A stretch of 64,000 nt of DNA from Telopea speciosissima (GCF_018873765.1 NC_057924.1:13603001-13667000), one strand, 5' to 3'. Positions 36,421-49,229 are shown, numbered from the stretch's first letter. Numbers and translations are program-made. The notes: generated from the sequence alone by a model not told the origin.

Positions 36421-37118
36421 AAGGAAAATTTACTCCCACAGAATGGCTTCTTTCCATTATCGAAATCCCTAAAAAAATGTCACAAGAATCTTGAGGGAGA
36501 TGCATTAAGACACCTAACCAGCTAGCAATCAAATTCCTTCCATTAATGTTTTTGCTGGTTGGGTTTGTTGAAATCAAGGTGGGGATTTCACAATAATTCA
36601 TAACTGAAGAGAAGAAATTTATAATTGTTAATGTCAATTCATGTAAATCTATTGGGTTTAGGTGTGTAAGAACCTGTTTATTTCTTAATTGCAATCTTTT
36701 TAGCTGCAATTGTGGATGCTTTCGTATGCAAAGCGGGGAAGTTTGAGGACAACTCAGTAACCGACCGTCCTCATCACCCGCGAATTTTCTGTCCCTACGA
36801 ACAGAGAAATTTGATCAGTTTTGAGAAAGAAGACAGACTAATTTGGCACTTTCCAGCTAAAATAATTATAACTAAAGTTGTTAAAACATTAAATTACAGT
36901 TCTCGAACAATGAACCTAAATTAGAATTACATTTCTTTCACAAACATCTTCCCCTAAATCAACCTTTTTCCCCGGAAAAAAAGAACGTTTGTTTTTTCCA
37001 CAAAACCTGCGTTCTTCTTTTTTCTTTTTCAATCAAAAAGTGAGAAAAAGTAACAAAGAAAACGATCACACCACAACTTTCAATTCTTTGAAATTTTGAC
37101 GAAATGATGGAACTTTGT

Positions 37119-37565
37119 TCATCTGTGAGCTGTAACGAGTGTTTCAATGAATCTTAAACCATCGAACCTCGGCGCAAATTTATCAGTCGAAGAAGAGCCT
37201 TGCGAAGACGAATTGTTTCCTCCTTTGTTTGGCACACCTTCCTGATTCAATCAAAAATCACAAAAACGAAACAAAAAATTAGTTTCTCTTGAGGAAAACC
37301 TGAACTACAGAGTACAAACAGCAATTGGATCTGTGAAGTCTATAATCAATTAACTGAAAACAGAGAAATACTAAAAATCACCATCAATCAATCGAAGAAA
37401 CAAATCAAAGACTATTATGTTTAAAGAAAAATTTACCTCACGAAAAGATTGGATCTTGGAAGTGCAGGAAAAATTCGAAGAAGATGAAGAATTAGGAGAA
37501 GAAACAGATATTGCAGAAGCCGAAGCTGCAGCCATGGATGCAACAAAAACTCCCGATTTCTTCAT
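37119..37565 (-). CDS. Small plant protein of unknown function, two exons
   Basis: Coding sequence complement(join(37119..37241,37437..37565)), 252 bases, 83 residues. The intron of 195 bases has GAG^GTAAAT and ATCAG^GAA borders in phase 0. The protein begins MKKSGVFVASMAAASASA, has a long serine- and asparagine-rich middle (SSPNSSSSSN, NNSSSQGSSS), and ends with the compact segment FAPRFDGLRFIETLVTAHR. I believe similar C-termini occur in small plant proteins, but I cannot name the family or a function. It has no signal peptide or membrane segment that I can see. The start is the ATG at 37565; Met11 (37535) is an alternative. Support for it being real: consistent splice sites, a TATA box about 120 bases upstream, and a CT-rich leader. 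Confidence 0.75.
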
Positions 37566-37684
37566 TTTTCCGAGGCTCAAAGCTTCTCTACTCTCTCTCT
37601 CTCTCGCTTTCTCTCTTTCTCAGAAGGCGAAAAACCGTTTATGAATACTTATGACGACTGACGAGAGCTTTGCGTGTCTTCTTG

Positions 37685-37692
37685 TATATATA
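37685..37692 (-). promoter_or_regulatory. TATA box of the small two-exon gene
   Basis: Minus strand reads CTGTATATATACAAG, about 120 bases upstream of the ATG at 37565. Between them is a GA/CT-rich run typical of plant 5' leaders. Confidence 0.55.
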
Positions 37693-37699
37693 CAGAAGG

Positions 37700-39935
37700 A
37701 TTCCAGGTAAACTTCGAATGTTTAGTATTTACGCGGCAACTTTTTTCCTAAACCTTCTCAATAATGTAATTACGAAAGCACCCCTATGGAATCTCCTATT
37801 GATTCACGAATAGCGGAATAGGAAAAAGAAGTAGGGGTATAATGGGAATCTGGAGTCGAATTTTCCCAAAGGGGGAATTCTGCCAGAGCTATCACCTCAT
37901 AGGCTGATTTTTATGACTTTCATTCAGTTATTTCTTGACACATGTATGGTCTCGATAACGCCACCTGATTTGACAATATATCACAAGAGAACCGGTGGAG
38001 AAAACTGTAGAAGTGGAGATGACCTCGTAAAAAGAGTGGAAAAGAAGATTCCATCAAAAGACAAAAAAAAAATTGAGAATGAGAATGAACGGCTATGATG
38101 TCAATGGAAGCATATATTTTGTAAATGGACGGTCATGATCTAAAGAGCTAGGATACTAGGTTTTGTGGTTGAGTATTGAAGGGCATTATCGACATTGCAT
38201 GTAGCTATCTAGGTATTTGACTGTGGTTCGAACCCGTGATATGGTGTTCAATTCTGATATTAAATATTAGGTATTTAACCGATATGTTAAAAGTTACAAA
38301 GCTGCTAGAACGCATTAAAGCAAACTATTTCATACTAGGTTAGTCTCATTTAACATTTATACATTAGATGAAGCCCTATTTAACATATAACAAAGAATCA
38401 GAATCGAATCAGTTAGTGCCAATTCCGAACTAAATTGATAGGAATCGGATCAGTGAAAATTGGCCAGAATTGAATGGAAACGGAACAGGATTGATCCGAT
38501 CCGTTACAACCTTGAAGCGTTGGTGAATTGCGACTTACTAGTCGCTAGGGGAAGAGTGAACTACAACACAAAGTCGTGACTCGTGACAGATAGAAGGGAA
38601 GGGTAGATAAGTAGATGGTAAGGGTAAAACAGTATTTGAGTTTTATGGGAAACGAAATTAAGATGGGAAAAGATATACTGTTATTTGTCCTACACATATT
38701 ACGTCAGTCGTTGTTGAATATTTGATCTGCACCCTTCGTTTGACTGACTATTCCTTGCATATTTCGCAATCGCAAGTCATAAGTCATAACTGAAAAAGGT
38801 AGACTTGCTGGGATCATGGGTTCTTTAATTAATATTATTTGATAATTCACAAGGCTTTCCACATGCAGAATAAAGTAAAAGTGCCATGCGGCGTGAGCAA
38901 ATCAAATGATAGACTCGTTCTTCAATTTTGAGATCTTTAGATTCGTAGGATCATGATAGAATCTTTGTGTTTTAGCGCTTTACAACTGGCAGAGCAGCCA
39001 ACTAAATTGCAACAAAGAGTGTCACTATTCTCGTAGTCAATTTCACATTCAAGCTCTTGCTCTTATATTAATAGGGGAGAATTTTTTATCCAAGAGTGTT
39101 GATCCTGTGCTAGCACATGGTCAATGGAAACGTACACAAAAGCATCAATAGGAGTGGGATTTTTGCCTTTTATAGGGGTAGGATGGTCATTTCATGAGGG
39201 CTTGTGTCTGAGCATAGGAGCCACGTTCTAAGATAGAACCATTTTTCCTCCAAACATGAAATAATCTTACTACCCTCTGATGCACGATATCTTTTGACGC
39301 TTCTGGTTTATATGCTCCTCTATGCCGTTTGCTCAAAGAACCCTCTCCCATTAATTTGTTTAGAAGAAAAAGAACGCTTATGCCCTCTCACATGGGGTAG
39401 TGAAATGACCACCCCGCCACTCACCTTGGATGCTTGGGCATGTGCTCCCATTGACCCCACGCCGACATAGGCGCCATGCAGCCTGATCGACAACTAACCC
39501 CTTCTAAAATTCATTATTTAGGAAAATAAGAATTATTTATATGAGAGAATAAAACTTATTTGTATTACCTATAAATAAAAACACTTATTTGTAGTGCTAG
39601 CCAATATCGATCTGTCATCCTCGATTAAAAAAACAAAATCGAACAAGAAATTGCAACAAATCTACATTGCCCTTAAGACCTTCGGTGACCACAATAGTAC
39701 AAGTGGGCGTTGAAGTTAAAATAATCGAAGAACTGCCTAGCACAATTGGTAGACCACATTGGTGTATAAAAGCCCACCCTACGAGGAGGTCTCATCTTGG
39801 TTCTCACCTTCCTTCTTCCCCCTTAGAATAGAATACCTATAAAAAGGATTGAAAAAAAAAACCTATGAATTGCCTTGAATTTGAAATGAAATACGAGATC
39901 TCCTCATGTGAGTGTGATGTTTCAAGATGAATCAT
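37700..39935. other. Intergenic, no gene recognised
   Basis: Includes a diverged F1-like foldback near 39074-39250 (GGGGAGAATTTTTTATC on the left; CATAGGAGCCACGTTCTAAG on the right) and another weak one near 39380-39490. No coding exon was seen. Confidence 0.5.
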
Positions 39936-40316
39936 GTGTCCTTTTTCTTTTTAAGAACTTTGTATCATCGAAATAACGTTTTGAACGTTTATTTTGGTTT
40001 GAACACAACACTAAGTACTTGAAGAGGTGTGGTGGGTAAACTCACAACTCATAACTACTTGTGGATGCAATCTACACACTTTTGTGTGCAGATGGACTGA
40101 GTTGTGGCATTTGACATTATCTTTAAAGGCATAGACGACCTTAATGACACAATTGGAAAAAGCGTGAATTGACTTATAAGAGAAAATAGCCCTATAGTTT
40201 CTATAAGTAGTGATTTCGTCCATTGCACCTCTTCAAGTACTACAGAATTGTGCTTCATCCAAAATAAACTTTCAAAAGAGTATTTGGTAAATCAAAGTTC
40301 TTAAAAAGACGGAACA
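39936..40316. mobile_element. Foldback element with arms of about 90 bp
   Basis: Left arm GTGTCCTTTTTCTTTTTAAG through AAGTACTTGAAGAGGTG (to about 40032) pairs with the right arm CACCTCTTCAAGTACT (from about 40227) through CTTAAAAAGACGGAACAC (to 40316). The loop is about 195 bp and non-coding. Superfamily not determined. Confidence 0.65.
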
Positions 40317-41151
40317 CTAGTGTGTTTCTATTTATGGAAGAATGATAACCCTTAGAAACACACGTTCAAAAGGGTTCAAAATGTGTATCTCTCAGAGAGA
40401 AGACACAGAATACGAGTCATAAGCGATGTTTGATGCAATCTGATCAACATTCAATGCAAAATCATCGATGTCGATGACATGGGTCGGAAGAAACAACACC
40501 CCCAACATTGGAAAAACCTTATTTGATATCGGACAACTATATCTGATGTGGGTGAATCCACTCTAGAATCAATGACCCTTTTTACTTTGTACGAAGCAAC
40601 ATCGAAAAGTTCTTGGGTTCAACACTTGTGGGAGATATAAATAAAGTTAATAATAAAAAGAGGTATTTTGAATTTTCTTTTCTTTTATAAATTCATTTGA
40701 AACTTATATTAACTTTGGGAAGGGTTTCTCATGCTACCAACACGAGAAGAAATCTGCATGCTACCACCATTTAGTGATTTGAAAAAAATATCAATTCATG
40801 TGGATTTCAATATTTTTAAAATAGATAAAATAAAAACATCTGTGAGATCTTCACTTTTTGTGAGAGTGCATTTTGAAATAAATCCACGTATAGACGTGGG
40901 GATCTTTTACCGTTTAGAGGTATACAATACAATAATTAATAAAGCTTTAGAGGTTCTTAATCAAGCTCACCCTTAATTTAGGCAGGAGGACCTGAAGTCA
41001 GGTTTGGACTGGGTTAAGATTGGCATGAGTTCTTTATATCCTGCACTAGGCCTGGCCCAACAAATTGCAATTCCTCCATGCTTTACATAATTTTAACCTC
41101 CCAGATTATGTGACTACGAGCCTTACCAGCTAACAGCCCAATCAACAATCA
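40317..41151. other. Intergenic, no gene recognised
   Basis: Holds a sequence around 40480-40560 (GGAAGAAACAACACCCCCAAC, ATCGGACAACTATA) that recurs in diverged form near 42325-42400, so both belong to an unnamed dispersed repeat. Confidence 0.45.
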
Positions 41152-41300
41152 TGTTATGTTTGGTTGTTAAGACGAAAAAAAAACAGAATTTGCAGAGGAG
41201 AATAGACACATAAATCAATTATTTCATTATCATTATTTTTGTCTTATTATATATATATATATTTTTTCTTTTATTTTCTTAGCACCCAAATATAGTGCTA
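41152..41300. mobile_element. AT-rich MITE, copy 1
   Basis: Begins TGTTATGTTTGGTTGTTAAG and ends CTTAGCACCCAAATATAGTG. The centre GAATAGACACATAAATCAAT followed by TTTTTGTCTT is shared with the element at 58133-58300. Confidence 0.5.
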
Positions 41301-42649
41301 GAAGATCATTTGTGACATGTTTTTATTGGGTGGTGAGCAGGGCTTTAGTACTCAATATCGGTACAAGTAGAAATCAATACCGATCTGGATAGGTCATGTC
41401 GGTCTAGATTGACCGATCCGGATCGACTATATTAGTCTAGATTGACTCTATTTTCGTTAAATTTTATTTTTTTTCAATTTCACCCATGTCCGTGTCAATC
41501 CTCTAATATGAGATTGGTTAAGGATCAATAACGGTCTCCATCGATACCGATATGAATCGATGAATCAACCAATCTGATACGATATCGATTCCTCAAACCA
41601 TGGTGGGGACTGACTTGCGTAACATAACATGTGAGGATGCCTGTTATATTTACAATCCAGATATGCCAAAAATATCTTTTTTATTTTTTTGGCATCGAGA
41701 GACGAGACCCATTATAATAGGAATAGAGATAGAGACAGTAGACATTATCAAAAATAAGATAAGAGACTGTAGTGAGGATGGAGAAAGAGATAGATATGAC
41801 AATGAGAAGGAAGATCGATAGAAGAAAACGGCACTGCAGTTGCAGAGATGAATGTGTGAAGGGATGACGATCATGAGAACGTTGGCAGTGATGATAGAGA
41901 GGACAGAAGAGACCATAGAAGAAGTCAAAATGGTCCGATAACTTTCCTTGGGACTATAGACGTCCTTTTACGTTGCAATTTATATTATACAAATTAGGGG
42001 TGCTGTTCTCTATCCACCCAGGCACATGGGGGTGGGCGCAATGACCATCCTACCCCCCTAAGTGGGAGCCCATGTGCCTAGACGCAGCCTACACTGCAGC
42101 ATAGAGAATATTCTTCCTACAAAGTAACCTCCAAAATGAAACAACCTTTCAAAACTTAGTAATTGTCGCACTCATTTACTAGGCCACATTGGGACACAGT
42201 CAGGGTTGTGCTCAATCAACGAGGAAAGAAGACTCTGAATACCTCTCAAAGCAGTAAAATGAGGAGGCAAAAACAGGGAATGAATACGAGAGAGTGTGTA
42301 ACATAGTTAGAAATGACATCTCAAGTGCCGATGTCGGAGAAACAACACCCAACGTTTGAAAATCTTATCCGACATCGGCGAGAGCTATAACAGATCTGCG
42401 TCCGTCTGCCAGCAAAAAGAACACACTAACACCATGACTTGCCTGGCCATGCCACGACTAGCCTCACCTTGCATATGATGTACCAAGTTTTTTGTGTCAT
42501 TTATCAAGACTAAAAATGTATTTATAGAATCAAGGACTTCACTGCAACAGTTGTAAAATGTAAATCTGATTACATTTCCCCTCATCAAAGAAAATAGCAT
42601 CAGTTAGTCCACTTCAGTTGTAATGATATCAATTGGATTTTTATTTTAT
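41301..42649. other. Intergenic with F1 foldback
   Basis: No gene recognised. It contains the F1 copy at 41997-42112, a GATCGA/CGATCC-rich degenerate repeat near 41370-41600, and the second copy of the ATCGGA repeat near 42325-42400. Confidence 0.5.
41997..42112 (-). mobile_element. Foldback element, family F1, inverted copy
   Basis: Read on the minus strand: starts GAATATTCTCTATGCTGCAG and ends AGAACAGCACCCC. The centre on the plus strand is GGGGGTGGGCGCAATGACCA, the exact inverse of the centre of copy 2 at 35257. Confidence 0.65.
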
Positions 42650-43850
42650 GAGAAACAAAATGAACTTTACTGAAAGATCAAATCATGAACTACATCCACT
42701 ACAGTACATGTCGTAATTCTAATAGCCTTAGAAGCAACTCTACAAGCTACAGAAATTACAAAAGGGTCTTTACAAATTACAGTAACATGCATCTTCCGAG
42801 TCAAAGAGGAGATAGTTAATAAGACTTGGAAAATATCCCAAGGCCAACTAACCTTCATTCCCAGCAGAATCCACCTCACAATCTCAGCATTATCCACCCA
42901 AATACTCACTCTCTGGAATTCTTATGCTAATGCCAACTGCAAACCCCTGTAGGATGCCTCTGGTTTCGGAGTCTACATCTCCTGCATATCCACAATTCAT
43001 AGAGACAAAAATGAACTGTGAATCACAGAAACAAAGCGCTGCCCAACCAACAAGACTAGTGGATCTATCAACGCAGCCATCACATATCATAACTGGATGA
43101 CCCACAATAAGTAAGGCCTGATAGTCTGAAAATGACATATCAATAATTGTATTAAGAAAAGACTCATTACGGAAAACCATGAAGACCAAAACCAGCAACC
43201 CATTTATTGATAACACCATGCTTACTTAGAACACTCCAGATAAAATGCATTGTGATTGCAGCAATACTAGGAAATCTAGACTTGGAGATGGGAGGGAAGG
43301 AAGGAGCATATACCATGGATTCAAAAAAGTTAATAAGAGAAGAAGCCGAAAGGGAATCTGTATGCAAACCCAATGGCCCCGCCACCTGCACATGTTTTGA
43401 AAAGATGCAAGAGAGAAATAAATGTCATGCAGTCTTGTTATCTAATTTACATAGAGGACAAACAAGATCAATTCCATCAACAAAAACCCCCCAACGTGTC
43501 TTTAGTGCCAATACATCAATCAAAACCTTCCACAGAAATATCTTAAACCTAGGATGAATTGGCAATTTCCTTACAAGTTTCCATATTCTCCTACTAGAAA
43601 ATCGATTCCTGGTACTATGATTATTCTTGACAAGATAATCCACAACTAAATGAATAGATAACTTACCATTCCTAGTATAGGGACAAAACCACTCCCCTCT
43701 GCACAATAGGAACTTTCTCAATAACCAAAACAACATTGGGAGGGAACCACCAACTCAGAAGATCATAGCGCCAATGGTCTCCACTAATCAAAGAACTAAT
43801 AGAACTGCAGTCCACACGATTAGACAAGGAGGCAGGGAGCACAACTCTTT
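42650..43850 (-). mobile_element. L1-clade LINE fragment (zf-RVT and RNase H-like parts)
   Basis: On the minus strand: WKLVRKLPIHPRFKIFLWK, then CPLCKLDNKTA (zf-RVT domain, 43425-43640), then a stretch including DCESVYDRSTS-like and GWAALCFCDSQF (RNase H-like, near 43060), then WVDNAEIVRWI (42880). The order is that of an L1 element's 3' third, truncated at its 5' end. Frame breaks separate the pieces, so it is inactive. Confidence 0.75.
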
Positions 43851-46684
43851 AGTTTTTCATTTTCTCAAAATTAATGGACCATCGGAAGTACAAACTCATG
43901 TCAGAATGGACTGGTCCCAACTGATTTTCATTGTGACCTAGAATAAATTGATTTTTCTGAATAACATTTCCATGTCTGCACCAGGTGATGATTCAAGATC
44001 GGCTCATCTCCATTGATAATTTGATACTGTTAAGTTAATAGAAAGTGCAAATGAGATCATTTCGGTTTTCTGTCATGATAATTTTGGAATGCTGCATTTG
44101 AATTTGGATCAATGAATTTCACCCCAGAAGGCCAAAACCATTGTTTGGATTTCACAATAATCTGCCTTGGGATTTTGGGCCTTGAGTCCCCATTTACCAA
44201 GCATTTGCTTGTTAACTCCAAATCTGATGGAAGATTTTTATTTATTTATTTATTATTATTTTTTTTTTTTGGGGGGGGGAGGGTGTTGTAGAAGACATTG
44301 CAGCAGTAACCTCCAATCATATTGTGGTGTAGCAGCAGTAATCTCCAATCATATTGTGGTGTAACGGTAACTGTTTTGGTTAGCACTGGGGCAATTCACA
44401 ACAGCAGGTCTCTCTGGGATCCTTTTGTCTCTCCTGTTCTATCCCTTACGATGTTGGGATAAATGTTATCGGCAAAATGCCTCTGCTGAAGCTCCTTCAA
44501 TTGACATTGTATGTCCTGAGAGAAATATTTTAATTGATAATATTTTGGTATTGTGAAATGTATCGAATGCAGCAGAGGCCAGTAGCCTGCAATTCCATTG
44601 CAGTGTTAGTAAGGTTTGTGCCAGTTTAGCTCTGGAACATCTCAAAGAGGGAAGTATAGAACAGAGCTCTATGTGTTTTATTCATCCAAAATTACCAATG
44701 ACACCATAATTTGATACAGGGTACTGTTTTCTGAGGGAAGCTACTTTTATTGAGCTCAGATAGCTTCTGAGTTCTAAAATTCAAGGAACTTGGTTGGTTT
44801 GTTACTCATCTAACTCACCAGATCCCCTAATTGGTTGTTAGTCCAAATTGATGAGTATACTAATCAACTAGTGTTTTGTTGAAGGGCCAGAGCTCACACA
44901 TGTGATAAGTATTTGATGAAATCAGAAGTTGAGAAATCTATGATTATTTCCTCAGTGAAGGATGATAGCTCACGTATCATCATCTATTCTTTTGTGGTTT
45001 CATTGCCTGCATTTAAACTATAGGGACAGACTTGTATATTGCCAGATCTATGAATACATGCAGTCATAATATTCACCTGCATATGCATGTTGTTTCATTT
45101 CTGTCGGATGCTGTATAATATATTGTTAGACTTGCGAGGTCCTATCAGAATTCTATTACTTGTGTTTCAGCACATATGAATTTTTTTCGTACATATAATA
45201 GAGTGATGTAGGTTTGCATTTTGTGCTTGCCTATTTCCAGTGTGGTGCTTGTTTCTGAGGTAATAAATTTAGTTTGTTTCTCGATGAGTTGTTTAGGGAT
45301 GCATCTGATCCATTTGTAAACTCTGCTTCACATAATTCCAAGTTTATTTGTAGGATTAAGGCCAACCATGTTCTGGCTTATATATATTCTAGATCTAAAA
45401 GCTTTTTGCTACACTGATTGAGCCTGATTTCAAGAATTTCATTATTTCAATGTAAGCCATGAATATATTGTAGCTATGTCAGATCTTATTTTATTTGTTT
45501 TTATTGCTTGTTTTTTACTCTCTTTTGGTTGACTTGGTTAGTATCCGATTGTTATGGAAACACACACACACAAACAAAGGGCAAGTGGTATGAGACATGG
45601 AAAGCCAAAAAATTTCTGTAGGTGCATTATAGTTGCCAAAGCTCTCTGTAAGTGCAATATGGTTGTCATGGTCGTTTGCTCCCCACCAGGATATCATTTG
45701 TCAAAATGTAGGTGAGATCCATCTGGGTGTTTTAGTTAAGAGGCATGTGTTAATGATGTGTATGAACAAAATTGTGCATCAAATATGCATGAAACATAAA
45801 AGTTGCTGATTACAAAAATCCTGGATCCCAAATGAGAGACACCCCCAAATCTAAATCATCAGAACCCATATTTACCTAATCTATGTAATTGTTTTGCAAT
45901 TAGAATGAAGAATAGCTGTTCTCCATACCTGTTCTTTTTGGTTCCCTGCCATGGATTTCTTTGAACATTGTAATATTGCGGCCCCTATCACAGTATCACT
46001 GCCACTTCACCTCTTCCATTGGTGCTCAGCCTGCACAACTCTTTGGCTCTGTGGGACTCCCAAGGTTACAGCTCCCAGCACAATCACCATCATTACCATC
46101 AAAGCGAACCACCGAAGAACACCCAAAGAAAAATAAAGGTAAAGGATTGGGTGGCAGGCCAACTGCTTTCAGCAACCTCAGAACTTGCAGATAGTCCAGT
46201 CCAATCCATGAACACCTCTATTATATCTAATTAAAATTTCATTCTAATTAAAAAAGACACCTTCTCTGGCTAGAGCAGCAGATTTGGACTATTGTTCCGC
46301 TGTAGAACATAAAAATAGAGAAAACTAATGCTAAGAGTTGCTGAATCGATACACAGCACACCAAACAAAGAAAGAGAAAAATCGCTGCCAATGGTGGTGC
46401 AGGGTAAATGCTTTCGAAATCCAACCCGTCCTCTCCCCACCACAATCAAAATAAAAGTAAAAGTTAACAAGAAATGCACCAAAGAACTGGTCTCAAATCA
46501 GTAGTCACAAAAAATTACATTACATTTGTGTAATTTTTATCATCTTACATCAAAGTGTACCTTATTTCAATGAACACAATCAGAAGGGGACTTGGAATCT
46601 AAAACAAAAAATTGATTTAGGGATTTCTCAATTTCCAGAAAAGGTTACAATGGTAGTGGACTTAAGAATCCTAAGATTTTTGTA
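43851..46684. other. Intergenic, no gene confirmed
   Basis: Contains a poly-T/poly-G run near 44240-44282 followed by a short direct repeat (CAGTAACCTCCAATCATATTG, 44303 and 44334), and a paired repeat near 45616-45665 (CTGTAGGTGCATTATAGTTGCC and its variant). An open frame at 45990-46191 on the plus strand with the phrase PKKNKGKGLGG could be an exon but has no family I recognise. Confidence 0.4.
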
Positions 46685-47518
46685 TCAAGAACCACCTTTG
46701 AGAAGTCTTTCCACGTACTTCCCAAGTATATCCACCTCCAGATTCACCTTCTGCCCAACTTTCTTCAAAGGAATGACCACATTCTGTTGAGTATAAGCAA
46801 CCAACATAAAATTAAAGCATTGCTCCTCATCAAAAACAGAGACTACTGTCAAGCTAGTCCCATCCACAGCTATAAACCCTTTGGGAACAATGTACTTGAG
46901 CAATTCTGGCGTCGTCTTCACCTTCACCCACAACGAGTCCCCTTCTGGCTCGATGGAAACGATCTCTCCCGTGCTATCAACGTGGCCCTGAACGAAATGC
47001 CCACCCATTCTTGTTGATGGCTGAAGGGCTCTCTCCAAATTGACGAGCGACCCAGTAGTAAGCTCAATCAAGGAGGTCTTCCTCAAGGTCTCTGGGGCAA
47101 GACCGACCGAGAAATCTGAGGTATCCTTATTGAATTCTGTCACTGTAAGGCAGGTTCCATTGACAGCAATGCTATCCCCAAGCTTGACGTCTTCAAGAAC
47201 TGTTCTTGCTGCAATCTTCATCTCGAATCCACCATTTTCCACATAACCCAGTTGCTTGATTTCACCCATCTCTTCAACGATCCCTGTGAAAAGGGATTGG
47301 ATTGGGTTGTAATGAGACTCATCAAGACGACGTAGGTATTGGATCGGCGATTTTGACTTTCTGAAGGTAGTGAAAAATAGACTGGACGACGAAGATAACA
47401 ATTTGGAATTGAATCTAAGTTGTGCCCTCGAAAGATGCATTTGGGGGTTTAAAATAAGGTTCTGCATAGGTGCTGTTGAAGTTCTTGAGACTGATAGGAG
47501 GGGAGCGAAGACTGCCAT
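46685..47518 (-). CDS. RIBC: Riboflavin synthase, chloroplastic
   Basis: Final enzyme of riboflavin synthesis: converts two molecules of 6,7-dimethyl-8-ribityllumazine into riboflavin and a pyrimidinedione that is recycled; in plants it works in plastids. Single exon, 277 residues. Residues 1 to about 75 are rich in Ser, Arg and Gln with no acid until late, fitting a transit peptide. The first lumazine-binding repeat starts FTGIVEEMGEI at residue 77 and includes GDSIAVNGTCLTVTEF; the second starts about residue 174 with HFVQGHVDSTG and includes GFIAVDGTSLTVVS and VDILGKYVERL. Both copies of the repeat look complete, so the enzyme should be functional. The start ATG at 47518 follows a short leader with CTCTCTT. 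A chromovirus lies 0.7 kb upstream. Confidence in function is high; the symbol is by family. Confidence 0.96.
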   Translation of the reverse strand: MAVFAPLLSVSRTSTAPMQNLILNPQMHLSRAQLRFNSKLLSSSSSLFFTTFRKSKSPIQYLRRLDESHYNPIQSLFTGIVEEMGEIKQLGYVENGGFEMKIAARTVLEDVKLGDSIAVNGTCLTVTEFNKDTSDFSVGLAPETLRKTSLIELTTGSLVNLERALQPSTRMGGHFVQGHVDSTGEIVSIEPEGDSLWVKVKTTPELLKYIVPKGFIAVDGTSLTVVSVFDEEQCFNFMLVAYTQQNVVIPLKKVGQKVNLEVDILGKYVERLLKGGS

Positions 47519-48224
47519 AGTTTTGGTGCAAAAGACAGGAATTTTTGAATAAGAGAGAAGAAAACCTCAAAACCCTAGAAGGCTTTGGGTGTGGTAAAAA
47601 TTAATACTGTTGGCAGACTAAATAGTTTGGTTTCAGCTTTGGTATCTGTTCACGATGAACAAGGCACAATCAAAACAGAACTGAATTATATTTGATTCCA
47701 ATTTAGAAATGGAAACCCAAGTAATCGGTTTTGGTTTTCCGCTTCCTGCAACGACTGCATGAAATCAAAAGCTTGGTCAGAAGTCCTCTCAAACCCTAAA
47801 TAAAACACCCAATCACCAATAAGAAATGAACATCCAAGAAATTTATCAGAAATGTTACCAGAGAGTTCCAATTTAATCAACAGCCTTGAATAGATAATAA
47901 CTCAAACCACTATATACACTGTAATCTAGGATTTTTAGCAAGAAAATTTGTATGAGATACAACTGAAGAATAAAAATTTCAATTGTCCTCCAGTTTCCAT
48001 AAACAATAATTGTCAAAGCCAAGTAGTAATTTCCAAAGACCAACTTAGGACCTACATTCTTCTACTGTCAACCAATTACTCTGTTTCCCCAACAGAAGGG
48101 TGGGGGAAAACAAAGAAGAAAAAATGGAATCCTCCAAATTCAATACATTTGAAGCTTGATCATACAAAACCTAATATAATAAAGACAGAGCAAAGAAAGA
48201 AAAAGGCAGTTCTCACAAGTATGG
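47519..48224 (-). promoter_or_regulatory. Upstream region of riboflavin synthase
   Basis: Carries the promoter and 5' leader of the minus-strand gene. No canonical TATA box is obvious; AGTATTAATTTTT near 47595-47608 is the nearest AT-rich motif. The retrotransposon boundary is at 48225. Confidence 0.4.
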
Positions 48225-49217
48225 TGATGTAGCCTAGGTGAAATAACTTCCACTTAGGACCAGTTCTGGCTAAGGGTTGGCCGAATGGGCAGACTAGGGT
48301 TTTTAGGGCAAAATTTAGGGTTAGGGCTGAGTAATGACAAGGGGGTTTATAGGGTTTTAAAAGGCAGGTTTCAGAGGTCTTAGTGGTATAAAGATATTAG
48401 GGTTAGGAGATGTTTTGAATTTCTGCAAATTTGGGCAGAATCGGGTCACAGGCTTTAGGGTTTAATGGAGTGAAGAGATGAAGGGGTTAGAGGGGGAATT
48501 ATAGGCTAGGGCTGAGGTTGAGTGGGGGGAATGATGTAGGAAAGGTGGGCTGAGAATAGGGTTTGAAGGTGATGGTTAGATCTGGAATGATAATGGAATC
48601 CTAGTTGAAGTAGGAGTTGCAGGTTTAATGGGGTTGAGGGTGGAATGGATAAGTTGCAGGGTTAAGGTGCAGGAGCAGCAACAGCTTGAAGATAGAAGAA
48701 GACCTCCTGACCTTCACAGTGCAAGGAGTCGTAGGAGAACCCACCCTTTAACCACCTTGAGTCCACAAGGATGCAGCTCGCAGGGGAGCAGGAGCAGCAG
48801 CTCGAAGGCAGCAACTCAGATCTGAAATCAGAAGTTTTTTTTTTAATCAGAAGTGGGGGAGCCTGCCCACGATTTCTTCTATTTATAATAAAAGGGGGGG
48901 CCAAAAGGCCTTACAAAGATATGTAGATTTGAACTAGGAGTCCTAGTTCTAAATCCTAAAACCAATCCTAATCAGATTAGGAGTAGTGACTTCCCTTAAC
49001 CTGAATCCTAATAAAAACAATATAAAAACAGTAGACTCATACTCTAACTAGGAGTACAAGTGTAACAAACAAATAAACAAAAACATCATCCCTCTAAAAT
49101 CGTGGAGGGGAATAAAAGACTGTTTTAACCCTAATAAAAACTAAATATATAAAATAAGGCTCCAACGAAAATCAAAGGCTGCTCTTCTTCTTCCTGCGTG
49201 AACTTGGATCTGCATCA
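48225..49217 (-). repeat. Chromovirus 3' LTR (993 bp)
   Basis: The full-length LTR. It contains telomere-like TTTAGGG motifs near 48300-48330 and the 250-bp segment missing from the other LTR (48371-48620). It is oriented towards riboflavin synthase, 707 bp upstream of that start codon. Confidence 0.95.
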
Positions 49218-49229
49218 GCTCTCCCCGGC
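49218..49229 (-). other. Polypurine tract
   Basis: Minus strand GCCGGGGAGAGC directly before the 3' LTR; primes plus-strand DNA synthesis in LTR retrotransposons. Confidence 0.7.

Noticed and set aside
43207..43557. 116-codon open frame on the plus strand
   Set aside because: Antisense to the L1 fragment, whose minus-strand translation matches the zf-RVT and RNase H regions.
48662..48904. Open frames in the LTRs (also 54077-54358)
   Set aside because: They are LTR sequence repeated at both ends of the element and resemble no protein.
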